A model generated the notes under the pieces. It was given only the letters and a program-made list of their open reading frames with translations. It was not told the DNA's origin and did no database searches. A program made the position numbers and the translations under genes. A stretch of 64,000 nucleotides of DNA from Neurospora crassa OR74A (lineage: Eukaryota; Ascomycota; Sordariomycetes; Sordariales; Sordariaceae). Numbering within the stretch: position 1 is the stretch's first letter; each line of letters starts with the position of its first letter. The stretch is from NCBI RefSeq assembly GCF_000182925.2, contig NC_026502.1:3658001-3722000 (forward strand), read 5' to 3'. Positions 1 to 11,949 of this stretch are shown here, in pieces.

Positions 1-148
1 GAAGGAGCGGTAGGAGTAAGACGGAAAGGTAGTAAAGGGAGCGGTGCGCTTAGTTTAATCCTATTCCTATTATCCTTATTATTCTAGTATTGGGATAATG
101 TAGCGGTAGGAGAGATGAGATTAGTTTGTTCGTTATAGCGGTGGGTAA
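1..148. other. Degraded flank of the first LTR element
   Basis: Purine-rich, RIP-affected sequence with no recognisable gene. It ends in GGTAA at 144-148, which recurs at 2242-2246 just after the next element. Positions 1-148 and 2247 onward were therefore probably contiguous before that insertion. I see no coding signal in it. Confidence 0.5.
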
Positions 149-424
149 TGTCACGGCACGTAGACTGGGCAAGTGGCTGGCACTGCTAATCTGACGAATG
201 TAATAAATAATTAACTATGGGGAGTAAAAGAGAAGAAGAGAAGTGCTGCCTTTGGCTGGTATGGTTAAATATAGGAAGGAAGCGGGTCCTAAGGAGGGAT
301 GCAGCTAATTAGACAACGAGCTTGGATGCGATAGGGATGTACCCAATTAGAGGGCGTAGATAAGAGTACGGACTGCGGGAGTAGTTTTGGCAGTCTTAGT
401 AATTAGTTTGGCTTAATTATAATA
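149..424. repeat. Left LTR (276 bp) of the 2.1-kb element
   Basis: It aligns end to end with 1966-2241. I count roughly two dozen differences and all of them are transitions (C/T or G/A). The left part of this copy is unmutated (for example CACGGCACG) and the right part is heavily converted, the mirror image of the sister LTR. The preceding GGTAA (144-148) is the target duplication. Confidence 0.88.
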
Positions 425-1965
425 TTACCCCCCCGGTGGAAGAAAGATTTAGACCTAGAGTCGATTAGAATTATTAGAATCGTATATATCTATGTGAAAA
501 CCAGTAAGGTTTTTAATGTTAAAACTTCAATGAACCTCAATTTTAGTCCTATATACTTAGTATAAATCCTCTATATAATGTAATAAATCGAAGAAGAGAT
601 GATGCCGGTTTTGTGATAGTGGGATTGTTTTGATATTGAACGAAAAGAAAGAGTGTTATATAACGTTGTGATTTTCTATGTGATTTATCCCTTATATTAG
701 TAGTTGATAGCCGTTAAGGTGCTTATAGAAATTTAATGCTGTAGAGCCTTAACCTATCCTATGTTGAATGTCCATTGTCTAATTTGAATGTGTAATTTTG
801 AAGTTAGAGATGTGAGTGCGAGGTATTATAATGTAGTCGGCGAGTTTAAAACTGTAGTTTAATCGAAGAGGGATATTGAGACGGATTGTTGGTATTGATG
901 AGGTTTAATTCGAGAGACGAGACGATGGGAGATGACGTAGAAGATGTTTTTATTTGTTATTATTAATTTCCTAAAGTGGGAGGAAGGTAATGGAATTGTG
1001 GGAGATTTGGAGATGAATTAGATTGGTGGGAGAGATTTGATTTAATGTTTGATTTCGAGAGACGAAGTAAAGCCAATTTGGGAGTATTAATTAGATGGAT
1101 GGTAGAGATTTGATTTAATGTCTGATTTTGAGAAATGAGGTAAAAAAACTGGATCCGGGATAATGGGAGTGTTAATTGGAGGCGCGGTGTTGATGACGAT
1201 GTTTGTAATATTCTTTTAGCTTCTTTGTACGTACGTTTTAAAGAGTAAAGACGAGTGGTCTTTCTTAATTGGTTAATGGATTTTAAAAGACGTAAGGATT
1301 AAAGATAAGGAGGTAGTGAGAATGCGGTTTCTGATTTGGAAATGCGAAAGGGATTGTGAAAGATCTAATAAGTGGTGATAGTTTTTGAGATGGAGCGTTA
1401 GAACTATAGAGATGGGAGAAGTAAATCGAGTTAGGCGGCGGGATTGGCGATATTTAATATAAGGGATTTAGATTGTTGGTAATGAGGTTGAAAGTTTGAT
1501 TGATTGTTGGGCGGTTAGTTGAGTAGTTGCGATGGTCGAAATGGTGTTGAAAGAGTTGAAACGGTGATAAAATAAGAAGAGTAGTACTAATTGAATAGTA
1601 CTAATAATATAGGGTTGGAAAAAAGAAAGTCCGGGTTCGGGATAGTTCCGTTAGCGTAGCGAACCCTAGGGTTACGTATAATCCTCTGCTTTTAATTATA
1701 AACCTTCTAGCGCGCTAATAACGTAGTCTATATAATACCTTACGTATCTCGTATTAGAGTATTAGGGTATAGAACCCTATTAGTAAGGTAGTAGGCGCCC
1801 CGCTTAGTTACGTATAGAAATTAGGTTCCGTTAGTCAAATAAATGTTAATACGCTAGCCTTACTCTTAGCGAGCGATTAAAGAAAGAGAGAGAGATTATA
1901 ATTGTTAATTAGTTAATAGTAGTAGAGTTCGTTAGAGCTAATTAGAGAAGGGATAGTTAATTAAG
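425..1965. other. Interior of the 2.1-kb LTR element, no coding signal
   Basis: RIP-affected sequence rich in G and T on the plus strand. It contains loosely repeated motifs such as GAGATTTGATTTAATG (around 1032 and 1086), so there is some internal repetition. I find no protease, reverse transcriptase or integrase motif and no open frame of useful length. A C-tract occurs at about 427-433, right after the left LTR. It is too altered to assign a tRNA primer-binding site. Confidence 0.5.
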
Positions 1966-2241
1966 TGTTACGGTACGTAGATTGGGTAAGTGGTTGGTAC
2001 TGCTAATCTGACGAATGTAATAAATAATTAACTATGGGGAGTAAAAGAGAAGAAGAGAAGTGCTGCCTTTGGTTGGTATGGTTAAATATAGGAAGGAAGC
2101 GGGTCCTAAGGAGGGATGTAGCCAATTAGACAACGAGCCTGGATGCGATAGGGATGCACCCAACCAGAGGGCGCAAATAAGAGTACGGATTGCGGGAGCA
2201 GTCTTAGCAGTCTTGGTAACTAGTCTGGCTCAGCTATAACA
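1966..2241. repeat. Right LTR (276 bp) of the 2.1-kb element
   Basis: Sister copy of 149-424 with identical length. Its left end is RIP-converted (TGTTACGGTACG), while its right third keeps ancestral C and G (GGCTCAGCTATAACA). GGTAA at 2242-2246 completes the target duplication. Confidence 0.88.
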
Positions 2242-2359
2242 GGTAAGAACTATTATAACTGTAAATAAAGTAGGAGCGGCGTAGAGAATTATAACCGAGA
2301 TGGAGCTGGGGGTTTTTATCCGGCGGTGCTTAATACCGTACGGTTTTCCCCTCCAAAGA

Positions 2360-4830
2360 ACTGGAGAAGGACCCCATGTTAATAAGGCGCTATAGTTATA
2401 GTATAGGGAATAAGACTAATAATAATAATAATTCTTTATATAAAATAACTTTAAAAAAGTTAGAAGAATACTGGAAATATATTACTAATAATTTATAAAA
2501 AGGATTTATTAAAGTAAATTTAATATTATAGGCCGCGTTTATACTATTTGTTCTAAAGGCCAATGGAGGATTAAAATTTTATATAAACTATTGGAAGTTA
2601 AATGCTTTATTAAAAAAGGATAAATACCCCCTACTTTTAATTAATAAAATGCTAATTCGTATTAATTAAGTGAAAATATTTACGAAAATCGATATTCGAT
2701 AAACCTTCCACCGGATTTGTATATACCCAGACTACAAAAATTTAACTATATTTAAAACTAAATATAGAGTTTATAAGTATAAAGTACTACTATTCGGCTT
2801 TATAAATAATCTATTATCCTTCTAACGATTTATTAATAATATTCTAATTGACTATTTTAATATATTTTATAATATGTATATTAATAATATACTAATCTAC
2901 TTTAATAACCTTAACGAATATAAAAGCTATATCTGTAAGGTTTAAGAACGTTTAAGAGGAGCTAGTCTATAGGCCGATATAAAGAAATACGAATTCGGCG
3001 TTATAAAAACTAAATTTCTAGGTTTTATTATTAGTACCTAAAGGATTTTGGTAGACCTAGAGAAAACGGCCGCTGTACGGGATTGGAAGTAGCTAATAAT
3101 AATTAAGGGGGTATAAACCTTTTTAGGGTTTTATAATTTCTATTGGAAATTTATTAAGGATTTTAATTATATTACCAAACTACTCTCCAACTTAACTAAG
3201 AAAGATCTACCCTTCTTATAGATTAAATATTACTAAAAAGCCTTCGAGAAATTAAAAACGATATTCCTAAGTATGCTAATCCTAATCTACTTTAATTATT
3301 AATATAATACGAAAATCGAGATAGATTCCTCTAATAGGGTTTATATAGGGGTTATAAACTAAAAGTAAAGTAATAAATAATACCCAATTACTTTCTATTC
3401 AAAAATAATAGCACCGGCCGAATTAAATTACCCTATTGATAATAAAGAGCTACTAACTATAATAAAGGCGATTAAATAATAGAGGTTAGAATTAAAAGGA
3501 GTAATACTATTTACTATTATTACTAATTACTAAGCGTTAAAGTATTTCGGAAGTAAAAGGATATTAAATAGATAATAAGTATAATAGTTTAAAACCCTTT
3601 TAAAATACTAATTCCGTATAACCTACTAATTAGGGAAGGAAAATATAGCTACTAATATACTATTTCGGAAATTAGAAAACTTTAAAACTATAAAGGTTAA
3701 AAAGAACGACTAATATACTTTCTAACTATTAAAGTTAAATTTAGAAGGATTCTTTATATTTATAAATAATAAGGAGGAAATAGTTACAATTAAGTTGAGT
3801 ATAGTACTATCCGTTGGAATAATTATAATTAAAAAGCCGATAAGCGAATTAGCTTTATTAGACTAAGCTACTAAGGATAATACTAAAGAATTATTATAGG
3901 AATTTATAAGAACCGCCCTAGTAAATAAACTATTATCCTTAAACTATAGTAATAAGTCTATATCGGTTTATAGAGAGAAGGTACAATAAGTAGACATATT
4001 GTTTACCTTCAATAATAGTTTCTTATACTATAAAGGAAAATTAGTAATTCTTAAAAACAATTATATTCGGATTTAATTTATTAAGGATATCTACTCTCAA
4101 ATATTAGTAGCTTATTTAAGTAAAGCTAAAATTAAATAATTGATTTAAAATTAATATTAGTAGCTAATAATAATTATGGATATAAATCGGTTTATAACCA
4201 ACTACTAGGATTATAAGGCATTAAAGTACTTGCGTAATAAAACCCTTAGAAAGTTATATTTAATATTTATAAGAGATAGACGACTATAGAGAAGTATAAT
4301 TATCGATTTTAAATCAATACTGATAAATAAGAAGGGTTACAATAATGTATTTATAATAATAAACCGCTTTTTAAAAATATTATAGTATATTCCCTATAAA
4401 AATACTATTATAGCTAAGCAAGCTATTAAAATATATTACTACGGCCCTTACTGCATTTTTAATTACCTTAATAAAGTAATAAACGACTACAAACTTTAAT
4501 TTATCTCTAACTTTATATAAGAAGTAGCCAAACTAATAGGAATTACATAAAAATTCAATAGCCCCGGACATTCATAAACGGCCGAATAAGCCAAAGTTAT
4601 AAACTAATATTTAGATTAACGTCTATACCCTTTTATTAATTATAACTAAAATAATTAATCGATGAAGTTACTTATACTAAATTTAATATAAGTAACTCTC
4701 CCTTATAAGAGTTTCGATAATTTATTGCCCTATAAAGTAGTTATAGGCTATCTAATACCCATCTTCTTTAATTAATAGAATTGGACTAAATTAATTGAAA
4801 CGCCCATAACTTTACGAGAGAGCGATGTCC
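2360..4830 (+). pseudogene. Ty3/gypsy pol remnant (RT, RNase H, integrase), RIP-inactivated
   Basis: Translated on the plus strand, with stops where Trp and Gln codons have become TAG/TAA, the region reads as a Ty3/gypsy polyprotein fragment. RT begins near 2445 (K-LEEYW, KGFI) and continues through KANGG-KF-I-Y-KLNAL and KIFTKIDIR. The catalytic box reads YINNILIY near 2875-2900, the RIP-changed form of YxDDILIY. RNase H follows near 3290-3500 (ELNYPIDNKELL). Integrase is at about 4280-4830, with VINRFLK and the late ITLRESDV segment. Gag and protease are not visible upstream and the integrase ends abruptly near 4830, so this is a truncated copy. No LTR could be paired with it. All key Asp residues I can see are converted to Asn, so the enzyme cannot be active. 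Confidence 0.85.
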
Positions 4831-5213
4831 GGGGCCCCTAAGTGTTATAGCGAGGATCTATACTAGAGGTCGTAGTGCTATGGGCCCTACATCGTCGCGA
4901 GGAAGGCGCGGCGGTTCTATCTATTAGCGGTTAGAATATAGAAAAAATACCCGTTTTAGCATCCCAAATAGGCAACTCTTAGCGCTAAGCAGGACACAAT
5001 TTCGATAATACAAGTAAATAGTACTATATTTAATATATTCAGACAATTATATTTTTACGTTAATTTCGTATATTAATTTATAAAAAATATTGTACAATAG
5101 AGCTTAATTAACTATATCCCCTATATTATTTGTATTAAGATGTAGCGTTAAATACGGCGTTACGTAGTATTACAAATAAAATTTTAATAAATAGTTACGT
5201 AATTCTATATATA
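4831..5213. other. Unassigned RIP-affected spacer left of the giant gypsy element
   Basis: Contains a short GC-richer island at about 4815-4990 whose frames no longer match integrase. It may be the edge of another repeat that truncated the upstream pol. I recognise no gene. Confidence 0.4.
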
Positions 5214-5218
5214 ACCGT

Positions 5219-5760
5219 TGAAATGGAGCAAAAACCACACTAATACGAAAAGCACCCTACTACACCTAAATAGAGCAGGGAGCAGATCTGGAGTTGAATA
5301 TAGCCTTCGTCCTTAGGAATTGAGATAGAGTAACAAAGTCACAATTCATTAACCACCGTTAAAGACCAACGAGAAGGATAAGACCCTTCTTATTAGCTTT
5401 AGATTAACGGGCGACTTTAGAAGTTAGTTTCTTTTATAAGAGGGTTACTAAGCTTACTATTACAAGAGTATTCAATAATAATTTTATAATTTAGGAGCGG
5501 AACTTCTTAGTTTATCTACAAAGAAAAAGTATTATCTAATCCGGAGTGCCTATCCTTTCGCCTATTTTCAACTCGGGATCTCCTCCTTATATCCTCTTCC
5601 TTACTCAATACATTCCTAGGGTCCTAACCGACTAATATAATAAATCTACTCTCTAATATATAATAAACCAAAGCCCTAATATCTTTACTTATTATATAAA
5701 AGTAAGAATTTTTAAAGTAAAAAAGGAAAAAACAAAAAAAAGAACCAACCACCCTACATT
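5219..5760 (-). repeat. 3' LTR of element 1 (left copy)
   Basis: Aligns along its full length with 19503-20044. It starts TGAAATGGAGC on the plus strand and ends near ACCCTACATT. The differences I see from the sister copy are transitions. The left (outer) part keeps many CA/TG dinucleotides, while the right (inner) part is strongly converted. Confidence 0.87.
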
Positions 5761-5939
5761 AAACTTCTCTTTAAATATTCTTTTATAATCCTTCACAAAA
5801 ATACTCGTATACTAATAACCCTTACTATTAAATAAAACTTTAAGTATAGATACGTATATAGGTAAGAGTACTAATTACCATTAATAAAGGTATATATAAT
5901 AAATAATATAAGTAAAGGGTTAGAAGTAGATTTATTAAC

Positions 5940-8900
5940 GCCGCTTCTTTTTGTCCTATATAGCCTTCCGAATTCTCGTTCTTTCCTCCTTCGCCTCAAT
6001 CTTCTTCTTTTCCTCTACCTCCTTCTTAATATTCCGGATTAATATTTTATAAATCTTCAACACTTTTTACATTTCCTCTATACTAATATTATTAATAGTA
6101 GGAATATTCTATACTACTTACTTACTTAGTATTAATATATATTAATACTCTATAATCAACCTCCCCTTCTCTTCTCCTTTAGCTTTTTTTCTTAATAAGC
6201 GTAAATCCGCCTTCCTTTTCTTAAATAAAATAAAGTAATTAATAATAAATCTATTATACGAATTAAATAACTCTACCTACTTATCAACTTTACGGCCTTT
6301 CGCCTATTTAATCGCTTTTAATTTCTATAGGGGTTTTAGAAGTACTTTATCCTCCGAAGGGAAAGAGATCTAGTACTATAGTATAGTAAGTCCATCTATA
6401 TATTTATCCTCCTTACTCTCATTTTTATTATCCTTATAATTATTAATTAATATATCCCTAATATTTTCTACTCCTAACCCTTCGAATATAGAGAACTTCT
6501 TTAGCTATTAAATATTTTAAATATAAATTAGCAAATTATAAAGGGCGAATAGGTCTCTTAGGTATTCCTATATAATGTTATCGTCTTCTATAAATTTAAA
6601 TTCCCGAAGATCTCCTTTTATTTCGATCTTTCGGTACCGTATTATCCTATATTTCACCTCGTACTACAAATTTATTCTTTATTCTTAATTTATAAGAATT
6701 ATTAATAATTTAGTTTATAGCGTCCTCAAATAATCGCAAGCTATTCTTATTTATTAGTAAATTATAGTTTCTTCTAATTATTTAAAATTTAATAGCTATT
6801 TTTAAAGTTTCTAATAATCAAACTATTCCTAAATATATAGTTTAATATAAAGAATTGTCTATCTATCTAAGTGCCGATCTACTCTCTTCGTATTTAGAAA
6901 GAAAATCCTAGCTATTTCTAATATTTAGAAGCTATATAGCTATATAATTACTTATTAAGGGAATTTACAACCGCTAAAGCGTATCTCAATACAAATTCGT
7001 CTTCCTCTATTAGTAAAATATTTATAATTTACTAGCGCAAATACGCTATAAGCCTTTAATACTTCCTATATCTTAAATTTGTATTTTATTGTATAAAAAT
7101 AATACTATATATATTCCAATTAGTTAAAAATGGCTAAAGAAAAATATTTATCCTTACAAATCGGAATATACTACTACTTCGTTAATAATAAGAAGGCTTC
7201 TTCTACTAATCTAATACTTATTAGGCACGGATTCCCTAGTTTATTTTCAATTATAGTTTAAATAAAGGAGGGGATATAAATCCGATTTCCGTATATTTTA
7301 AGCAGCTAAGTTAAACCTATACTTATAATTACTCTATCTATCCAACCCTTAATATAAGTAGTATATTATAGGTTTACTATTTTTAGTATATATTTATACT
7401 AAATTATTCGATTTAATTGAACTATTACTAGCCAATCCTTCGGGGGAAGGAGATCTATTCTAAGTACTATATTATATAAATTAATATTTGGAATATCGAA
7501 TATTAATTCGAATAGCGCTATCCGATCCTTATTTATTAGCTTGTTATTTAAATATTTAGGCAATCTCTAATTAAATTCTAAATTAAAATTCCTCAGCGCT
7601 TTTCCCTAAAGGGGATAGACCTCCCCAAATCCTAAAATAGTATTTTACTAACTAATAGCCTCTTATATTTATTAAATTCTATAGTCTTTTATAATTTCCC
7701 CCTACTCTTCTTCTAATATTATTATTATAGAGTAGGACGACTTAAAAGCAATAGAAGGTAAAGTAGAGATTAGTAATGTAGGTTCTTTATTATTACCTTC
7801 TCCTTCTAGGGTAAAATACTACTCGTTTATAATAGGACTCTTAATAAAATCGGTTTTACGAATACTTTTGGTGGGAGTTTAGGTTAGTAGAAGTATTAAT
7901 TCTTTTAGCGTATAAGGGAGAGGATCTATTATAATTAAGAATTCCCCTTTTAATAGTAAATTATTAATTAGGATTTATAGTATTAAAGGCTTATTATTAA
8001 CCTTCTTACTTAATAAAATCTCTTCCCCAATAGACGTATCCAATATAAATTTATTAACCTTCTCTTCTCCCTTCCTAATAAGGGTCGGATTTACTAAAGA
8101 TACTTATAAGGTACTAGCTAAGTATACTACAATTAGAAGTATATTTTTCAATGCTTCTTTATTATTATTTAATAGCTCTTAATTTAAAGGGATTACTTTA
8201 ATTGGTATAACTATTACGAACTTATTATTTTCTTCTTTACCCGCTTTATTAAAAATCTAACTTACTAAGGGTATATTCTTTTTCTGCAGGGTTTTGAATA
8301 GATCTATTATAAGTAGTAATACGTTCTTCGACGATTTTTTATCTTTCTTCGGGGTTTTTTTACTCTTTTTAAAACCTTTAAAGCTTTTTTTATCTTTATT
8401 ATCCTTAATAATAAATTAAATTATAGGGATCCGGCGAAATGCAATTTTTATACCTTTATCTTTACCCTTCCAGAACCTTATTACTTCTCTAAGCGTATTT
8501 AAACTATTAGAGATTATAATAAATTCAATAGTAATACTCGCCTCCGGCTATTTCTTTTTCTTTAGTTTAAGAGAAATAGATAATTACTAGATAGTAATCT
8601 ATTTCCTATTACCACTCTCTAGGGTCCCTATAGTTAATTTCGCCTTATACCTTTTAGGGCAGTCTATCTTCACTCTCTATACAATTATATTCTTTAAGGC
8701 CAAAGTTATTATAATTTCTTTCTTTTTAGATTTCTCAAAGGATCTTTCGAAGGAGAGCACCCACGGGGCGATCTCTAGAGTATCTAATATTATTAGGAAA
8801 GTATATTCCTCGTTTAAAGGGTAGAAGGATATTGCCTAGGAATAAAAGGGAAATAATTTATTTATTACGCTACTATCTTTAGAAGGTGAGAGGCTTTTCT

Positions 8901-9950
8901 TTACTAGCTTGCCTTTAAGAATAGTAGGGAATTAGAAATTTCCGAACGTATTTACTCTATTAGTATTATAATAATAATTCGGTATAATTCTATAACCTTC
9001 TTTAATCTTCTAAGGATTACTTTAATATTAATTCGCTAAAGGGGTATATTATAACGTATTTATTTACTTCCTACCCCTATTTAAAACCTTCTTATTATTA
9101 TTACTTAAACAATACGTACTTCGCTATTTACTTTTGCCCCTCGCTAGTAAGTATATTACTTTCTTCCCTTCGTAGTAAATCTATTTATTTTTTCTTCTCT
9201 TCTCCCAACGCCCTCTTATCCTTAAATATTAATATTTAGCTTTACTACCCTTATTATATTGAATCCGGATATTTCTCCTAACAATCCCATTTAAAAATCT
9301 ATACAACAACCTAACCTTCTACTTAAACGTCGGGGTACAAATCTCTAACCAACTTCTAATATTCCTTTATTAATTACTATTATTAAGAGAGGGTATAATA
9401 TAAACCCTAATAAAGGCCTACTCCCTTCTTATCCTTTAGTAACGAAGAATAACCCTTAGTATATAAATAAATATTCTAATAGTAAATAGTAATTACTATC
9501 CAAAATATATATCTATTTATTTTCTAGCCTTATTACTATAAATTCCCTCTAAGGTACAACTTTAAATAAATCTAATAAAGCTTTTACTAACTTAATTCGG
9601 ATTTATACCATCTCCAAGCCTATTCTCACTAGGAAATTATATATAGAATAGGTTTTACCTCAATCCCTTACCAGCCTTATTAAACTTCTTAATATTTTTC
9701 GTTTTACCAATTAATACTATATAATCCTAGTAGCTCATTTTATAACCCGAAACTTCAACAATCAACCTCCTCAATGCTTATTTATCGAAAAAAAGGGGGC
9801 TTAACTTTAAAACTACTATAGTACCTATCTATAGATTAAGAAGGAGAGGATCTTAAGCCTTTTTATTTAAGCGTTTAATATTCCGTACAAATCCCTTCCT
9901 TATTTCACCTTCTTATTCTTCCTTATTAACTTTTTTTCTATAGGAATTGC
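5940..9950 (-). pseudogene. Additional sense-strand reading frame(s) between pol and 3' LTR of element 1
   Basis: Read leftward, long stretches translate sensibly once TAG/TAA are treated as former Trp/Gln. One lysine-rich segment near 8,320-8,400 reads KKSKKTPKKDKKSSKN. Another near 8,550-8,830 is hydrophilic with well-spaced charged residues (FERSFEKSKKKE). The C-terminal end near 5,945-6,070 is Lys/Glu-rich and probably coiled-coil (KKEVEEKKKIEAKEE). I recognise no domain. I see no transmembrane or signal segment that would support an env-like protein. The stretch is about 4 kb and may be one protein or several. It is unusual cargo for a fungal gypsy element, but could also be an older nested insertion. 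Confidence 0.5.
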
Positions 9951-10029
9951 TTCCCTTATTTTTATTACTTAACCAAAGCCTAAAAAACTTTTACTTTTAT
10001 CTTTTCCACAAAAAATTAATAGGAGATAA

Positions 10030-11270
10030 TTAATGTTTAATCGCCTTTTATTAAATATATTTCTATATTTAGTAATATTAAAAGAGGGATTTGTAGTAAC
10101 TATATTTAGAATATTAAGCGAACCAATAAATATACCTACTCAACTACTAATTTCGAGGGTCTTTAAATTATTACTGAATATAAACTATCCCCTTTTTATA
10201 AGGATCTTACCGAACGTTTAAATAAAAATAAAGGTATAGGCGGGGACTTCTTAATAATTAATAAAATTATTCAAAATACTTAGATCTATACTAATAAATA
10301 AATTATTCCTAATAAAAAATTCTAGGAAGAGTATACGGAATTTAAATATTCTTAATTCTAAATTAGAGGCTAGGGTAATACCGTTAGAGGGAATTATCTA
10401 GCCTAATAATATTCTCTCAATAATAGTAACGATTTTTAAGAGAGGGCTAAGGATCCGGAGGTCGATTCTAATTCCTCTAAGGCTAATAAGGCTTTTAATA
10501 ACAAGGATTTGTTTAGTAACGATATAGAAATCAATAATAAAGGTTAGGGTATAAATTTGTAAAATACTAATAAACCTAAGATTGGGGACTAGGCAATTCC
10601 TCCTTCGTTAATTCCTAAGGGCCCTAAACCGGATTACTATAATAATAAAATAGAAATTAATAGTATAAATTCGTTTATTACTAATTTATTTAAAATTAAG
10701 GAAGGTATTATTCCTCCTCCAACGATTCCTAAAACCCCCAAGCCAATCTATTATAGCGAATAACTAAATAAAGGAAATAATAATAAAATAGAGATTAATA
10801 TTATAGTTAAAAGTAGTAATATAGGTTTTAAAATACCGCCTCCTAATATTCTAAAGTATCTTTCTCCTATTGCGCCTATAGGTACAAATTTTCTTATTTA
10901 TATAAATAAAAAGATTCTTCCTCCTATAGCTACTATTATTAAAGTTTATAATTAAGAGATCGATAAAAAGGGTAGTACGGATTTATAGCTTATTATTATT
11001 AGTAGTAAATTAAAGACTCTATTTCGTTACTTTGCTCCTATTATTAATACTTATAATTCAAGAGGAAAGGGTAATCCTATAGTAATCTCCTCGTTTAAAG
11101 AAAGTAATAGTAATCTTAGCGATTTTCTTAATATTAAGAAATTCTTTAACGCCGAGGGAAATACTATTACTGCCTCTACTAGTATTAACAACCTAATAAT
11201 CCTAGAAGGGGATTTAATAGAATTAGATAGTAGGGTCGTTTCTAATATCCCTTCTATCGATTAATCGAAT
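10030..11270 (+). pseudogene. Antisense reading frame with Pro-rich repeats inside element 1
   Basis: On the plus strand, opposite to pol, a frame with few stops runs through an Asp/Asn/Ser-rich segment (near 10,450-10,560). It then has two copies of a proline motif: IPPSLIPKGPKPDYY near 10,600-10,640 and IPPPTIPKTPKPIYY near 10,710-10,755. The repeat in one frame argues that this strand was coding. The only continuous ATG frame left is short (10033-10221) and probably incidental. Function is unknown. It lies between the integrase end and the sense-strand additional frame. Confidence 0.45.
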
Positions 11271-11881
11271 TCTTATAGCATAAAGGGGAAAGGTTCCTAA
11301 ATAAAAAAAGTAGAAGGGGGGGGCGGATATTTTACTATATTGTATTTGGATCGGGATCTTCCCTTATTCCTTAATATACCTATAATATTTAATCTTCCCT
11401 TCGAAAGTAGCAAGGGTCCAATCTACTACTTTCGCCAAAAAATTAGATAGAATAGTAATAAAATATAACAATTATATATCTTCTAAGTCACTAGTCCTTC
11501 AATTATATAATATAAATCCGCTTTATACCTATTTCTATATTATTATTGCGTAGTACTATTATATTAGGGCTAGTTTAATCCTATATCCTTTGTATTATAA
11601 GACTAATAGGAATTTCCCTTCGTTAGAAAATAGAAAAGCAAAAATATTAAAACGTTCTGAAAATAAAAGAAATATTACTATAAGTATATAAAATATAAAT
11701 TTATAAAGAAAAATAGTATAAGGAAAGATAAATAAGAAAAAAAAGGCTAAGAAAGGGAGTTGCGTTGTTGTTTCGATTTCGTTATAGTATATCGGTTATT
11801 AATTATTAGGTACATATACAAATTTGCCTATCTTTAGGGTATATAAATAGGGCGTTAGGTTAGTCCTTAGGATTTGTCTAT

Positions 11882-11907
11882 ATCCCTAGGGGTCGCCCCC
11901 TAGGGAT
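11882..11907. other. Perfect 11-bp stem hairpin near the end of pol
   Basis: ATCCCTAGGGG (11882-11892) is followed by the 4-nt loop TCGC and its exact reverse complement CCCCTAGGGAT (11897-11907). It lies just beyond the recognisable integrase C-terminus of element 1. Survival of a GC-rich perfect hairpin in RIP-degraded DNA is notable. CTAG palindromes contain no CpA or TpG, so RIP would leave them alone. Confidence 0.7.
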
Positions 11908-11949
11908 TGTAACCTTAATCCTTGTCCGAGCTAGATCTTTCTATATCTT

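Larger units (their letters stand above)
149..2241. mobile_element. 2.1-kb LTR element, non-autonomous or gutted, with target-site duplication
   Basis: Two direct repeats of 276 bp (149-424 and 1966-2241) bound a 1,541-bp interior. The outer ends read TG...CA in the less mutated copies: the left LTR keeps TG at 149-150 and the right LTR keeps CA at 2240-2241. The five bases GGTAA precede the left LTR and follow the right LTR exactly, a classical 5-bp target-site duplication. The interior shows no gag or pol motif in any frame I inspected and is too short for an autonomous element. It is therefore either a non-autonomous TRIM/LARD-like element or an internally deleted copy. A purine-rich stretch lies just before the right LTR (near 1945-1953), compatible with a polypurine tract, so the plus strand may be the sense strand, but this is weak. 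Confidence 0.85.

Noticed and set aside
5940-9950. Extra frame of element 1 considered as an env gene (endogenous retrovirus-like)
   Set aside because: I see no signal peptide, cleavage site or transmembrane anchor. The protein is Lys/Glu-rich and soluble-looking.
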